Part shown: in pieces, positions 1-7,759 of the stretch | How positions within the stretch are numbered: the first letter of the stretch is position 1 | Layout: every line of letters starts with the position of its first letter | NCBI GenBank assembly: GCA_045807945.1 | Contig: JBJMGI010000074.1 | Location: forward strand, 1 to 50,920 | Length of the DNA: 50,920 nt | Source: CAVQGF01 sp045807945 | Lineage (GTDB): Bacteria; Acidobacteriota; Terriglobia; Terriglobales; Acidobacteriaceae | Direction: 5' to 3' | The notes under the pieces: generated by a model | Seen by the model: the letters and a program-made list of their open reading frames with translations, nothing else | Database searches by the model: none | Told to the model about the DNA's origin: nothing | Translations under genes and position numbers: made by a program

Positions 1-16
1 ACTCGCAGAAGATTCT

Positions 17-490
17 TCACTGCGCACCGCCTGCGGGGACGGCAGTGCCGGCCGGTCTCAACACGCTGCGGACGATCACTGCGGACAGCGCTTCCGCTTC
101 GGCCTGTAGTCCAGTGCGCGCGGCTGCAACTTCTTTTTCGAGCGCTGCGCGAGCGGTTTTCACCTGGGTTTCCGCAGTCGCTTTCGCTTCGGCCAAAGTC
201 TTGGCGCGCGCATCCATGATTTGCCGGCGACGCTCTTCTGCGGCCTTCAACACTGCCTGGCGGGCCTGCCGGATGCGTTCGTCGTACTCGGCGGCTTTCT
301 TTTCCACGGCCGCGATGTCGCGCCTGGCTTTTTCAACTGCCCCTTCGGTCTTGGCGCGGCGCTCATCGAGCACAGCCATCAATTTGCGATGGACAATGAA
401 GTTGTACATCGCCCAGGTAAGCAGGAAAAGCAGGATCGTTGGCACCGATCCAAGCAGTAATTCGCCTATCTGGTGTAAGACCTTGTCCAT
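17..490 (-). CDS. atpF: F-type ATP synthase subunit b
   Basis: The 157-residue protein is the peripheral-stalk b subunit of the F0 sector, which holds the F1 catalytic head against the membrane rotor. One hydrophobic segment is visible at about residues 13-33. It is followed by a long, highly charged Ala/Glu/Arg/Lys helix (about 38-135) of the coiled-coil type expected for b dimerisation and delta binding. Length matches the family. The start has no strong Shine-Dalgarno but lies about 46 bases below a good promoter. The gene reads out of the window, so the rest of the atp operon (delta, alpha and so on) is presumably to the left. No atpB/atpE precede it, so the a and c subunits must be encoded elsewhere, as is common in acidobacteria. 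Confidence 0.93.
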   Translation of the reverse strand: MDKVLHQIGELLLGSVPTILLFLLTWAMYNFIVHRKLMAVLDERRAKTEGAVEKARRDIAAVEKKAAEYDERIRQARQAVLKAAEERRRQIMDARAKTLAEAKATAETQVKTARAALEKEVAAARTGLQAEAEALSAVIVRSVLRPAGTAVPAGGAQ

Positions 491-542
491 AGGTGATTGG
501 CTGTTCTACTAGTCGGAGAAACAGGGGGTAGAGAACTATTTA

Positions 543-571
543 ATTTAACAGTGGGGCTCTGAAAGTGTCAA
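543..571 (-). promoter_or_regulatory. Sigma-70-type promoter for atpF
   Basis: On the minus strand a perfect TTGACA (-35, 566-571) is followed after exactly 17 bases by TTAAAT (-10, 543-548; four of six consensus bases). Transcription would start near 536, giving a leader of about 46 bases before the atpF start codon. Seen in sequence; activity is inferred. Confidence 0.6.
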
Positions 572-659
572 TGAAATCGCGCCTTACGACAGTTCTGAGA
601 GGGACACTCGCAAGACTGAATCGTGGTTCAAAAAATCGTGCAGGAACCCCGCTTATAGC

Positions 660-687
660 TTGACATTAAACGACGCGGGGGTAGGAT
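660..687 (+). promoter_or_regulatory. Sigma-70-type promoter of the candidate small RNA
   Basis: A perfect TTGACA (660-665) is separated by 16 bases from TAGGAT (682-687). The predicted start near 694 lies immediately before the two hairpins at 702-719 and 720-770. The -35 lies within a potential CCCCGC/GCGGGG stem (647-652 with 675-680). Confidence 0.5.
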
Positions 688-693
688 AGATGA

Positions 694-778
694 ATCACCT
701 CCGATCCGATTCAGGATCGAATGGGCTGGCTGCCAAGGACTCGTCACCGCTTCTTGGCAATCGGCCCATTTTAATTTT
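694..778 (+). ncRNA. Candidate small RNA or leader with two hairpins and a terminator
   Basis: Hairpin 1 pairs CGATCC (702-707) with GGATCG (714-719). Hairpin 2 is a long two-part stem: AATGGGC (720-726) with GCCCATT (764-770) outside, and TGCCAAG (731-737) with CTTGGCA (753-759) inside. Hairpin 2 is followed directly by the T-rich stretch TTTTAATTTT, the shape of a Rho-independent terminator. With the promoter at 660-687 the transcript would be about 80-85 bases. It could be an independent sRNA (hfq is encoded in this window) or a terminator-controlled leader of the membrane protein at 818. I do not recognise an RNA family. Confidence 0.45.
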
Positions 779-817
779 CAGCGGAACCCTCCGCTATCTA
801 CTGGTGTCCAACTTGCA

Positions 818-1246
818 ATGACGCGCTTAGCCATTTGGGGGATCTGGCATCAGCTCTCTGTTGTCTACAAATTCTTTTATGTGCTACTACTTGGCTTAAG
901 CCTGTACGCAGTTACGTCTATTGGCATCATCCTGAAGACCGGTGTCTTGCTGGAGAGCAATCAGGCATTGCACAAACTCAGGATTCGTAGCCGTCGAACG
1001 CGCGATTTGATCATCAGCGCCGTATTTCTATTCGGCGTGGTCTTTTTTCAAGCTCTCACGGAACCGACCTACACTTTGGATTTCGCCTTGACTCTGCAGA
1101 ACCGAATAATCTTGCAGACCTTCCAAGTGCATTTTGCATATGCCGCAAATGTATTCTTCCTGTTTGTGGTGGTCTATCTGCTTCAGGCCTTTGCTAGTCG
1201 GCGAATCGACCGGGTTGAGTTGATAAACAACGGCGATAACAAATAA
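818..1246 (+). CDS. Hypothetical membrane protein
   Basis: A 142-residue protein I do not recognise. It has three or four hydrophobic segments (about residues 17-41, 65-82 and 105-128). Between the first two lies an Arg-rich cytoplasmic-looking stretch (about 50-64, with a run of basic residues around RSRRTR). No catalytic motif is visible. It stands alone between the candidate sRNA/terminator and the hydrolase, and no clear ribosome-binding site precedes the ATG. It is probably a small integral membrane protein of unknown role. Confidence 0.6.
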   Translation: MTRLAIWGIWHQLSVVYKFFYVLLLGLSLYAVTSIGIILKTGVLLESNQALHKLRIRSRRTRDLIISAVFLFGVVFFQALTEPTYTLDFALTLQNRIILQTFQVHFAYAANVFFLFVVVYLLQAFASRRIDRVELINNGDNK

Positions 1247-1368
1247 TCGCCACCTCGCCTCAATTCCTCACTTTCCTTGCCGACGAGTTCGGCAGCTCCA
1301 CCTCAAGCAGGCTTTTGCTGCTGCGGTATGCTTGTGCACCTGTGCTGACGGTCAAGCGGTTAGTCCGC

Positions 1369-2145
1369 ATGCTGCTCTACTTCCTTGTCCTCGCATATCT
1401 AGCCCTTGTTCTCGTCGGAATTTTCTTTTCCGACAAGCTCATCTTCCAGCCGCAGCGCTCCAGCTACAAAGATTCCGCAGAGATCACAAAAATCCAGACG
1501 GCACACGGCGAGAGGATCTCCGCGATCTACCTTGGGAATCCCACCGCCAAGTTCACCATTCTTTATTCGCATGGCAATGCGGAGGACATCGGCGACCTGC
1601 GCCCTTGGCTCGACCAGCTGCAAGCCTCGGGATTTTCTGTCTTCGCCTACGACTATGAGGGTTATGGCACGAGCGAAGGCACCCCTTCGGAAAAGAATGT
1701 GTACGCCGATGTGAATGCGGCTTACGCGTACCTGACCAACACGCTGGACATTCCACCCGCGCGAATAATCTCCTACGGACGCTCCGTCGGCAACGGCGCA
1801 TCCATCGATCTCGCATCCCGGCAGCGGGCCGGCGGATTGATCGTGCAGAGCGGGTTCACCAGCGCATTCGTCGTTCTCACGAAAGTACCGCTCGTGCCAT
1901 TCGACAAGTTTCGGAACATTTCTAAAATTCCCCACGTGAAGTGCCCAGTCATGGTCATCCATGGCCGCCGAGACAACGTGATCCCGTTCAGTAATGGTGA
2001 GCGACTGTTTGCAGCGGCACCAGAACCGAAGGAGAATTTCTGGGTCGAAAATGCCGGCCATAACGATCTGGAATTTGCTGTGGGAGAAGAACTGATCCGA
2101 AAGATCCAAGCATTTAGTCACCGGTTACTTCAAGCTCCTCAGTGA
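1369..2145 (+). CDS. Membrane-anchored alpha/beta hydrolase (Bem46/YfhR type)
   Basis: A serine hydrolase of the alpha/beta-hydrolase fold, like Bem46/ABHD13/YfhR; the substrate is unknown. Numbered from the ATG at 1369, the 258-residue protein has an N-terminal hydrophobic anchor (about residues 2-20). It then has the oxyanion-region YSHGNAED, the nucleophile elbow GRSVG, the acid in GRRD and the catalytic His in AGHND, all in canonical order. An in-frame extension back to TTG at 1315 (or GTG at 1342) is open, but neither has a ribosome-binding site, and the ATG places the membrane anchor at the very N-terminus. The next gene starts 16 bases downstream on the same strand. Confidence 0.85.
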   Translation: MLLYFLVLAYLALVLVGIFFSDKLIFQPQRSSYKDSAEITKIQTAHGERISAIYLGNPTAKFTILYSHGNAEDIGDLRPWLDQLQASGFSVFAYDYEGYGTSEGTPSEKNVYADVNAAYAYLTNTLDIPPARIISYGRSVGNGASIDLASRQRAGGLIVQSGFTSAFVVLTKVPLVPFDKFRNISKIPHVKCPVMVIHGRRDNVIPFSNGERLFAAAPEPKENFWVENAGHNDLEFAVGEELIRKIQAFSHRLLQAPQ

Positions 2146-2161
2146 AGTAGAATCCTCAGCG

Positions 2162-2992
2162 ATGCGATACCGCCAATACGCACCCAGTGCCTTGCTCGGG
2201 CGGTTCGTCGAATGTTTTTGGACTCTTGAATCTTCAGCCAACGAACGCCTTGCGCAACAGCGGATCGTGGCTGATGGTAGAGCCGAAATCATCCTTCATC
2301 TCGGTGAGCCGCCGCTGATGCAGGTTGGCACGTCTTTGCAAAAACAAAGCCGATGCTTCCTCGCGGGACAAATCACTCGTCCGCTACTGGTTTTCCCTTC
2401 TTCGTCGATGTCGGTCGTTGGGATCCGTTTGCGCCCTGGAACTTCCGCACGGTGGCTGGGCGCTCCGATGGGCGAATTCACTGACCAGATGCCCACGATT
2501 GACGACCTGCCATCACACATACAACAAGCGCTGGGCTGTTTGAATACCGATGTTCCCGCGCAAGCAGTGCGGTGCTTGGATCGGTCGCTGCGCGAATCCC
2601 TAAAGTCCTCACAAACTCAGACTAGGATCGAGCACGCGGTACAAATGGTTTTTCATTCACGAGGCGCAGTCCGGATCGAGCGATTGGCTGACGAGGTGAA
2701 TCTTTCCCGCCGACAGCTTGAGCGCTGCTTTTCCCAGGAGGTCGGGCTTTCTCCCAAGGCATTCACGCGGATCATCCGATTTCAGAACGTTTTTCAGGCC
2801 TACGAATCGGAACGTGACTGGGTCACAGTGGCACACAGCTGTGGGTATTACGACCAAGCTCATCTCATTCAGGATTTTCGCGAGCTTGCGGGCGAACCTC
2901 CTACCAAGCTTCTGGCGCGCGAGTCAGACCTGGCGCGTGCATTTTTGCAGGCGTCGCATTTTTCCAAGACAGACTCAGCGCTCCTCCCCTAG
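2162..2992 (+). CDS. AraC-family transcriptional regulator
   Basis: A 276-residue regulator. The N-terminal half (about 1-150) looks like the DUF6597-type sensing domain (opening with a YxPSxxLxxFVECFW pattern). The C-terminal 100 residues form the double helix-turn-helix DNA-binding domain of AraC/XylS proteins, with RIERLADEVNLSRRQLERCF as the first recognition unit and the VAHSCGYYDQAHLIQDFR pattern as the second. The ligand cannot be predicted. It lies 30 bases upstream of the secreted DUF6265-like protein on the same strand, which may be a co-transcribed partner or target. Confidence 0.87.
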   Translation: MRYRQYAPSALLGRFVECFWTLESSANERLAQQRIVADGRAEIILHLGEPPLMQVGTSLQKQSRCFLAGQITRPLLVFPSSSMSVVGIRLRPGTSARWLGAPMGEFTDQMPTIDDLPSHIQQALGCLNTDVPAQAVRCLDRSLRESLKSSQTQTRIEHAVQMVFHSRGAVRIERLADEVNLSRRQLERCFSQEVGLSPKAFTRIIRFQNVFQAYESERDWVTVAHSCGYYDQAHLIQDFRELAGEPPTKLLARESDLARAFLQASHFSKTDSALLP

Positions 2993-3022
2993 AGTTGGCG
3001 GCAACCGTATAAGGAGTCTTCA

Positions 3023-3598
3023 ATGCGCCGCATCCGCTGCATTTCCATTTTCGTCCTACTTGCCACAGTTACCCTGTTCAGTGCCTCTGGCTCCACACAA
3101 ACGACATCCCTTGCCGACATAGCATGGATAGGCGGGCACTGGGGGTTGAGCAACGATCACCTCACCATCGAAGAAGCATGGACAACGCCCGCGGGCGGAA
3201 TGATGTTAGGGGTGGAACGGACGATCTCACGCGATAAGAATAGAGTTGTGGAGTTTGAATTCTTGCGGATAGAGGAGCGGGTGGACGGCATCTTCTACGT
3301 TGCTCAACCCAACGGCCAACCACCAACCGATTTCAAACTCGTCCGCGGCAGTACTTCCCAAGCTGTCTTCGAAAACCGCGCGCACGATTTCCCGAAGCGA
3401 GTCACGTACCTGAAGAATGCAGACGGTTCGGTCACCGCGAGCGTGGATGACGGCGAAGACCCGCCGAAGAAGAAGGAAGAATTCCGATACAAGAAGCTTG
3501 AGTACCTTATCGAGCCACAAACTCTTTCACCCTGCGCGCCAGCGACTCCGGCAACTCCGCTTCGAGATAAGCGAATCCGCTGCGGTAATTGCGTTTGA
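3023..3598 (+). CDS. Secreted DUF6265-like protein
   Basis: A 191-residue protein with an N-terminal signal peptide (about residues 1-25, cleavage near the SGS-TQ region). The body starts with the IAWIGGHWG pattern typical of DUF6265 proteins, whose function is unknown. A good ribosome-binding site (AAGGAG, 3011-3016) sits 6 bases before the ATG. The recognisable domain ends near residue 160 (EFRYKKLEYL). The last 30 residues are Cys/Pro-rich and are read through the 3' end of the convergent hflX gene, with which it overlaps by 92 bases. That tail probably is not conserved and may reflect loss of an earlier stop codon. Confidence 0.75.
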   Translation: MRRIRCISIFVLLATVTLFSASGSTQTTSLADIAWIGGHWGLSNDHLTIEEAWTTPAGGMMLGVERTISRDKNRVVEFEFLRIEERVDGIFYVAQPNGQPPTDFKLVRGSTSQAVFENRAHDFPKRVTYLKNADGSVTASVDDGEDPPKKKEEFRYKKLEYLIEPQTLSPCAPATPATPLRDKRIRCGNCV

Positions 3599-4859
3599 GG
3601 ATATTTCCATCCGCTTCGAGCATCGCGAGGACCTTGCCCTCGGATTGGGGCACGCGCAGCTTCACCCGGCGTACCGAGTCTTCGATGGTGAGGGAGTCGA
3701 TCTTCTCCAGCAGATTCTCGATGCCAATCCCCTTCGCTGCCGAGACATTGACGGCCAGCGTGTCTTCGCGCGAGGCGTCACGCGCTCCCGGAGGCAGCAG
3801 ATCGATCTTATTGCGCACCTGAAGTCGCGGCTTGTTCTCCGCCTCGAGCTCGGCAAGAACTTTCTCCACCTGCTCGTGCTGCTCGCGCGCGTGCGGGTTG
3901 TTGATGTCTGAAACTTCAAGCACCAGGCTCGCGCGCTGCACTTCTTCGAGTGTCGCGCGGAACGACGTCACCAGCGCGTGCGGCAGGTTGCGGATGAATC
4001 CCACCGTGTCGGAGAGCAGAATCTTTCGTTTCGACGGCAGCGTGACCGAGCGCAAGGTCGGATCGAGGGTAGCGAACATCTTCGCCGACGAAAGCACGCC
4101 GGCGTTCGTCATGGCATTGAACAAAGTGGATTTGCCGGCATTGGTGTAGCCGACGAGTGCCACCGTCGCGACCGGCGCCGACTCGCGCCGTTGCCGCTGC
4201 TGCTGCCGGATGCGGCGCACTTTTTCCAGCTGTTCTTTTGCGTGTCGGATGCGGCGGTAGATCTTGCGGCGGTCGGTCTCGAGTTGTGTTTCACCGGGGC
4301 CCCTCGTGCCAATGCCGCCGCCGAGCTGCGACATTTCAATGCCGCGTCCCGTAAGCCGCGGCAACATGTATTCCAGTTGCGCCAGCTCGACCTGCAACTG
4401 GCCTTCACGCGTTCTCGCGTGCCGCGCGAAGATGTCGAGGATCAGCTGCGTGCGATCGATCACGCGGGCGTCTAATATCTTTTCGATGTTGCGCTGCTGT
4501 GAAGGCGTGAGGTCGTGATCGAAGAGAATGAGATCGGCCTCCGCCGATGCCGCGGCGCCCGCGATTTCTTCCAGTTTCCCGCTTCCTATCAGCGTCGCCG
4601 GGTCAGGCTTCTCTTTCCGCTGCAAAAATTCCCCGACCACTTCGGCGCCCGCGCTGGAGGCAAGCTCGTGCAGCTCAGCTAATGAGTCTTCAGCGCTGAA
4701 AGGAAGTTCAGGCGCATGCTCGGCGGCATCGGCCTTTTTGCGCGTTGAGGTGGCAGCGGCTTCACGAGCGGCTTTCGCCTGCTGCAACGGACGCGAACGC
4801 CGGCCGGAATCGAGTCCGATCAGGAAGGCGCGCTCGTTGCGCTGTGTGGGGTCGTCCAC
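3507..4859 (-). CDS. hflX: GTPase HflX (ribosome-splitting, stress)
   Basis: HflX binds 50S subunits and splits stalled or heat-damaged ribosomes using GTP. The 450-residue protein has the N-terminal HflX domain (about 60-215), including the family signature GPGETQLETDRR (187-198), then a coiled Arg/Gln-rich linker. The TRAFAC G domain shows G1 GYTNAGKS (237-244), G3 DTVGF (284-288) and G4 NKID (350-353). The first 50 residues are a basic, Ala-rich extension of low conservation. It lies 27 bases downstream of hfq on the same strand, the classical hfq-hflX arrangement. Its 3' end overlaps the convergent gene at 3023-3598. Confidence 0.95.
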   Translation of the reverse strand: MDDPTQRNERAFLIGLDSGRRSRPLQQAKAAREAAATSTRKKADAAEHAPELPFSAEDSLAELHELASSAGAEVVGEFLQRKEKPDPATLIGSGKLEEIAGAAASAEADLILFDHDLTPSQQRNIEKILDARVIDRTQLILDIFARHARTREGQLQVELAQLEYMLPRLTGRGIEMSQLGGGIGTRGPGETQLETDRRKIYRRIRHAKEQLEKVRRIRQQQRQRRESAPVATVALVGYTNAGKSTLFNAMTNAGVLSSAKMFATLDPTLRSVTLPSKRKILLSDTVGFIRNLPHALVTSFRATLEEVQRASLVLEVSDINNPHAREQHEQVEKVLAELEAENKPRLQVRNKIDLLPPGARDASREDTLAVNVSAAKGIGIENLLEKIDSLTIEDSVRRVKLRVPQSEGKVLAMLEADGNILKRNYRSGFAYLEAELPESLARRVKEFVAR

Positions 4860-4886
4860 GACCTGGGAGCGGCGGACGGGAATGGG

Positions 4887-5162
4887 CTACTCCTCGGTTC
4901 CGGTTGCTCCGGCATCCGCCGCGCCGGCAGCACCATGCGCGTGATGCGAGCCCTTATTCAGCACCACGGTGCTAATGGCGTGCTTGAAGATGAGCTGCTC
5001 CTGATTGTTGGTGTCGAGCACCACGGAATACTTATCGAAGGAGCGGATGCGCCCAGTGAGCTTCACGCCACTGAGCAGGTAAATGGTGATGGGAGCTTTT
5101 TCTTTGCGTGCTGCGTTGAGGAAGGAATCCTGTATGTTCTGCTGCGCCGGCTTCGCGTCCAT
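4887..5162 (-). CDS. hfq: RNA chaperone Hfq
   Basis: Hfq forms a hexameric ring that pairs small RNAs with target mRNAs. The 91-residue protein begins with the proximal-face residues NIQDSFLN. It carries the Sm1 motif (about 25-55, including YLLSGVKLTGRI) and Sm2 with FKHAISTVV (about 60-68). A His/Ala/Gly-rich C-terminal tail (72-91, HHAHG then acidic end) follows in place of the long E. coli tail. hflX follows after 27 bases, presumably co-transcribed. A purine-rich AAAGGGAAAG stretch upstream of the ATG serves as a moderate ribosome-binding site. Confidence 0.96.
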   Translation of the reverse strand: MDAKPAQQNIQDSFLNAARKEKAPITIYLLSGVKLTGRIRSFDKYSVVLDTNNQEQLIFKHAISTVVLNKGSHHAHGAAGAADAGATGTEE

Positions 5163-5454
5163 ATGCCGATCTTTCCCTTTCAGGGCTCCGCGGTGGGTCC
5201 GCTTCGCCCTCGCATCTCTCGCGCGCTCTTCCGCTCGCGTTCAATGCTCACCCGGTTGTCTCAGGCGATCAGAAGATGCCGCCGCAAAAACGAGGGCGGA
5301 ATCAATCCAAGTACGATACGGCGCGGCACCTTAATTTTCAACCCTTTCGCGGTTGGACGGCATCCAGCTCGCGATTGTGCACACGCCCGGCAATCTTGCC
5401 GCCCCCGCAGCCCATCCAACCGCATTCATCAATTAATCCAAAGGAGAGACAAAT

Positions 5455-5712
5455 ATGGAAACGCGAGTCCGTCAGGGCCAGCAGGAAGATCGTTTCACCG
5501 GAGCCCTCGAATCCCAGACATCCAAGATCCCCAGCAGCGGCTATTTGGGAGCAGCGATCGGCGCGATGGCAGCTTCAGCAACCTTGAAGGCCATCGGTAA
5601 GGACAATTGGGCTTTGTTCGTTGGTCAATGGGCGCCGGCTTTTCTGCTGATGGGCGTCTATAACAAGATGGTGAAGCAGCACGGTTCAGACGCTTACTCC
5701 AACGCCGCATAA
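5455..5712 (+). CDS. Small conserved hypothetical protein
   Basis: An 85-residue protein not assigned to a family here. The N-terminal third is polar (many Gln/Arg/Ser). The C-terminal two thirds are Gly/Ala-rich and weakly hydrophobic, with one or two possible membrane-associated helices (about 29-46 and 54-70). The coding assignment is supported by a strong ribosome-binding site (AAAGGAG at 5441-5447, 7 bases from the ATG) and by a good terminator just after the stop, so it looks like a stand-alone transcript. The roughly 290-base leader between hfq and this gene contains a 9-bp inverted repeat (5349-5357 with 5415-5423). Confidence 0.65.
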   Translation: METRVRQGQQEDRFTGALESQTSKIPSSGYLGAAIGAMAASATLKAIGKDNWALFVGQWAPAFLLMGVYNKMVKQHGSDAYSNAA

Positions 5713-5722
5713 CAGTTTGGCT

Positions 5723-5753
5723 GAGCCGCGGCGTTCGTCGCGGCTCTTCTTTT
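5723..5753 (+). terminator. Rho-independent terminator
   Basis: GAGCCGCG (5723-5730) pairs perfectly with CGCGGCTC (5739-5746) around an 8-base loop. TTCTTTT follows. It is placed 10 bases after the stop of the 85-residue protein gene, and it separates that gene from the PuuD-like gene. Confidence 0.85.
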
Positions 5754-5851
5754 CCCTTCCGCTACTCACAATTTCATTGTGTTCGATGGACAACGGGAGT
5801 ATCTATGTTTCTGCGCCTGCAACTCTGAATCCTGCGCACGGAGGCATTCCG

Positions 5852-6565
5852 ATGCTTGCGATTCCTTTTCACCCGCCGCAAGACGCGCCGTCAAACACTT
5901 ACATCCTGCTCCGCTATATCCACGTTCTTGCCGGCGTCACCTGGATCGGGCTGCTCTACTTCTTCAATCTGGTGAACGTCCCCTTCATGAAGGAAGCGGA
6001 AGCCCCGATGAAGCCCACGATCATGAAGTCCATGACGCTGCGCGCGCTCTGGTGGTTCCGCTGGGGTTCGGTCGTGACCGTGCTCGCGGGGCTGATCTAC
6101 TGGATGATCTGGTCAGCATCGGAAGCGCGCAACGGCGGCGGCAGCGTTGGCATGCTGCATGGCACCTTCTTCGGGATTTGGATCCTGGTCTTTGTCATCG
6201 AATACGAGTTGATTGTGGTGATGAAAGGAATCAAGGGAATGGTCCTTGCGGTGATCATGGCCGCGCTGGTGAGTGTGGCCGCGTGGGGATTTCTGTCGTT
6301 TAATTCCAAGCCCTATTTCAGTAACCACGTGCTCTCCATCGGTATCGGGGGCGGCATGGGCCTAATGATGATGCTGAACGTCTGGGGCATCATCTGGCGC
6401 AACAACAAGAAGATCATCAACGGTGTGCTGGCCGGAACGCCACATCCCGACGCCGCAGTGCTCGCCCGCCAGGCATTTTTGGCCTCGCGGACGAACGCAT
6501 GGCTCTCGCTTCCCATGCTGTTTTTCATGGTGGCAGCAGGGCACTATGCGATGTTTGGCTCGTAG
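5852..6565 (+). CDS. PuuD-like membrane protein (urate hydroxylase N-terminal domain family)
   Basis: An integral membrane protein with about six hydrophobic helices, of the family related to the membrane domain of PuuD urate hydroxylases. Short versions like this lack the C-terminal cytochrome c domain and have no proven reaction. Visible landmarks are RYIHVLAGVTWIGLLYFFN near the start, the Gly-rich GIGGGMGLMMMLNVWG segment and a C-terminal AGHYAMFGS. The chosen ATG (5852) has GGAGG at 5840-5844, 7 bases upstream. Reading further back to 5717 would run through the preceding terminator, so the 237-residue form is preferred. Conserved His residues in the helices suggest heme or metal binding, which is inference. 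Confidence 0.72.
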   Translation: MLAIPFHPPQDAPSNTYILLRYIHVLAGVTWIGLLYFFNLVNVPFMKEAEAPMKPTIMKSMTLRALWWFRWGSVVTVLAGLIYWMIWSASEARNGGGSVGMLHGTFFGIWILVFVIEYELIVVMKGIKGMVLAVIMAALVSVAAWGFLSFNSKPYFSNHVLSIGIGGGMGLMMMLNVWGIIWRNNKKIINGVLAGTPHPDAAVLARQAFLASRTNAWLSLPMLFFMVAAGHYAMFGS

Positions 6566-6580
6566 TAGAATTTCAGGGAA

Positions 6581-7759
6581 GTGAGCAAGCCAGCCACAAC
6601 TCCGCGCGCCGCCACCGGCACGGCTATCCCTACGCTCGATTTGAAGCGGCAGTACGCGCAGATCAAGGACGAAGTCCAGGAAGCTCTCGAGCGCGTCTGC
6701 TCCACGCAACACTTCATCGGTGGCGAGGAGCTGCAGAAATTCGAGCAGGAAGCGGCTGCGTTCCTGGGCGCAAAACGCGCGATCGGATGCGCCTCCGGGA
6801 CTGACGCGCTCTGGCTAGCTCTCGCGGCTCTCGGAGTTCAGCCCGGCGACGTGGTCTTCACAAGTCCATTCAGCTTTTTCGCAAGCGCCAGTTCGATCTT
6901 GCGCGCCGGCGCGCGTCCTGTGTTCGTCGATGTCGATTCCGAAACTCTCAATATCGACCCGAAAGCCGTAGAGGCTGCCTTCGACCGCTATTACGCCAAG
7001 GCGATTATGCCCGTGCATCTGTATGGTCAATGCGCGGACATGGATGCCCTCGAAAAGATCGCCCGCGAGCACAAGTCTGCGATCGTGGAAGATGCGGCGC
7101 AGGCATTCGGTGCTTCATGGCGCGGACGCCGCGCCGGAACCTTCGGCAAAGCCGCGGCATTCAGCTTCTATCCGACCAAGAACCTGAGCGCCTATGGCGA
7201 CGGCGGCATGGTGACGACGAACGATGACACTATCGCCGACCATGTCCGCGTACTCGCCAACCACGGCTCCAAGCAGCGCTACTATCACGACGAGATCGGA
7301 TGGAACAGCCGGCTCGACTCGATGCAAGCTGCCGTGCTGCGCGTGAAGATGAAGTACATCGAGAACTGGAACAAGCATCGCCAGCACAACGGGAAGGAAT
7401 ACGACCGCTTGTTCCGCGCCGCCGGACTGGTTGGAAGATCCGACACCGGTGCACCGCAACCTGTAGCTTTGCTGCACACCTCCGAGCAGGCATTCCACAT
7501 CGTGCACCAGTACGTGGTGCGCGTTGAGCAGCGCGACGAGCTGCGCAAGTTCCTCTCTGAGCGCAAGATCGGCACCGAGGTCTATTACCCCGTTCCTCTG
7601 CATCTGCAAAAATGTTTTTCTTATCTGGGTTATGCGGCGGGCGATCTGCCAGTCTCGGAACGCGCTGCGGAACAAGTGCTCGCGATTCCCATGTTCCCTG
7701 AACTCACGCCTGAAGAGCAGCAGCGGGTGGTAGACAGCATCGCTGAGTTCTACTCTTAA
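6581..7759 (+). CDS. DegT/DnrJ/EryC1/StrS-family sugar aminotransferase
   Basis: A PLP-dependent aminotransferase of the type that makes amino sugars on nucleotide-activated keto-sugars for surface glycans. In 392 residues, the cofactor Lys is K200 in FYPTKNLSAYGDGG, the pyridine-nitrogen Asp is D171 in VEDAAQAFGA, and the substrate loop contains ASGTDAL (71-77). Start is GTG with CAGGGA upstream. It follows the PuuD-like gene after 15 bases. No other sugar-nucleotide genes are in view, so the exact sugar is unknown. Its stop overlaps head-on with the stop of the minus-strand gene: the palindrome TTAA (7756-7759) supplies both stops. Confidence 0.9.
   Translation: MSKPATTPRAATGTAIPTLDLKRQYAQIKDEVQEALERVCSTQHFIGGEELQKFEQEAAAFLGAKRAIGCASGTDALWLALAALGVQPGDVVFTSPFSFFASASSILRAGARPVFVDVDSETLNIDPKAVEAAFDRYYAKAIMPVHLYGQCADMDALEKIAREHKSAIVEDAAQAFGASWRGRRAGTFGKAAAFSFYPTKNLSAYGDGGMVTTNDDTIADHVRVLANHGSKQRYYHDEIGWNSRLDSMQAAVLRVKMKYIENWNKHRQHNGKEYDRLFRAAGLVGRSDTGAPQPVALLHTSEQAFHIVHQYVVRVEQRDELRKFLSERKIGTEVYYPVPLHLQKCFSYLGYAAGDLPVSERAAEQVLAIPMFPELTPEEQQRVVDSIAEFYS

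Noticed and set aside
1399..2121. 240-residue minus-strand open frame opposite the alpha/beta hydrolase
   Set aside because: The plus-strand frame has all catalytic motifs of a known family; the antisense frame is low-quality and an expected by-product of high GC.
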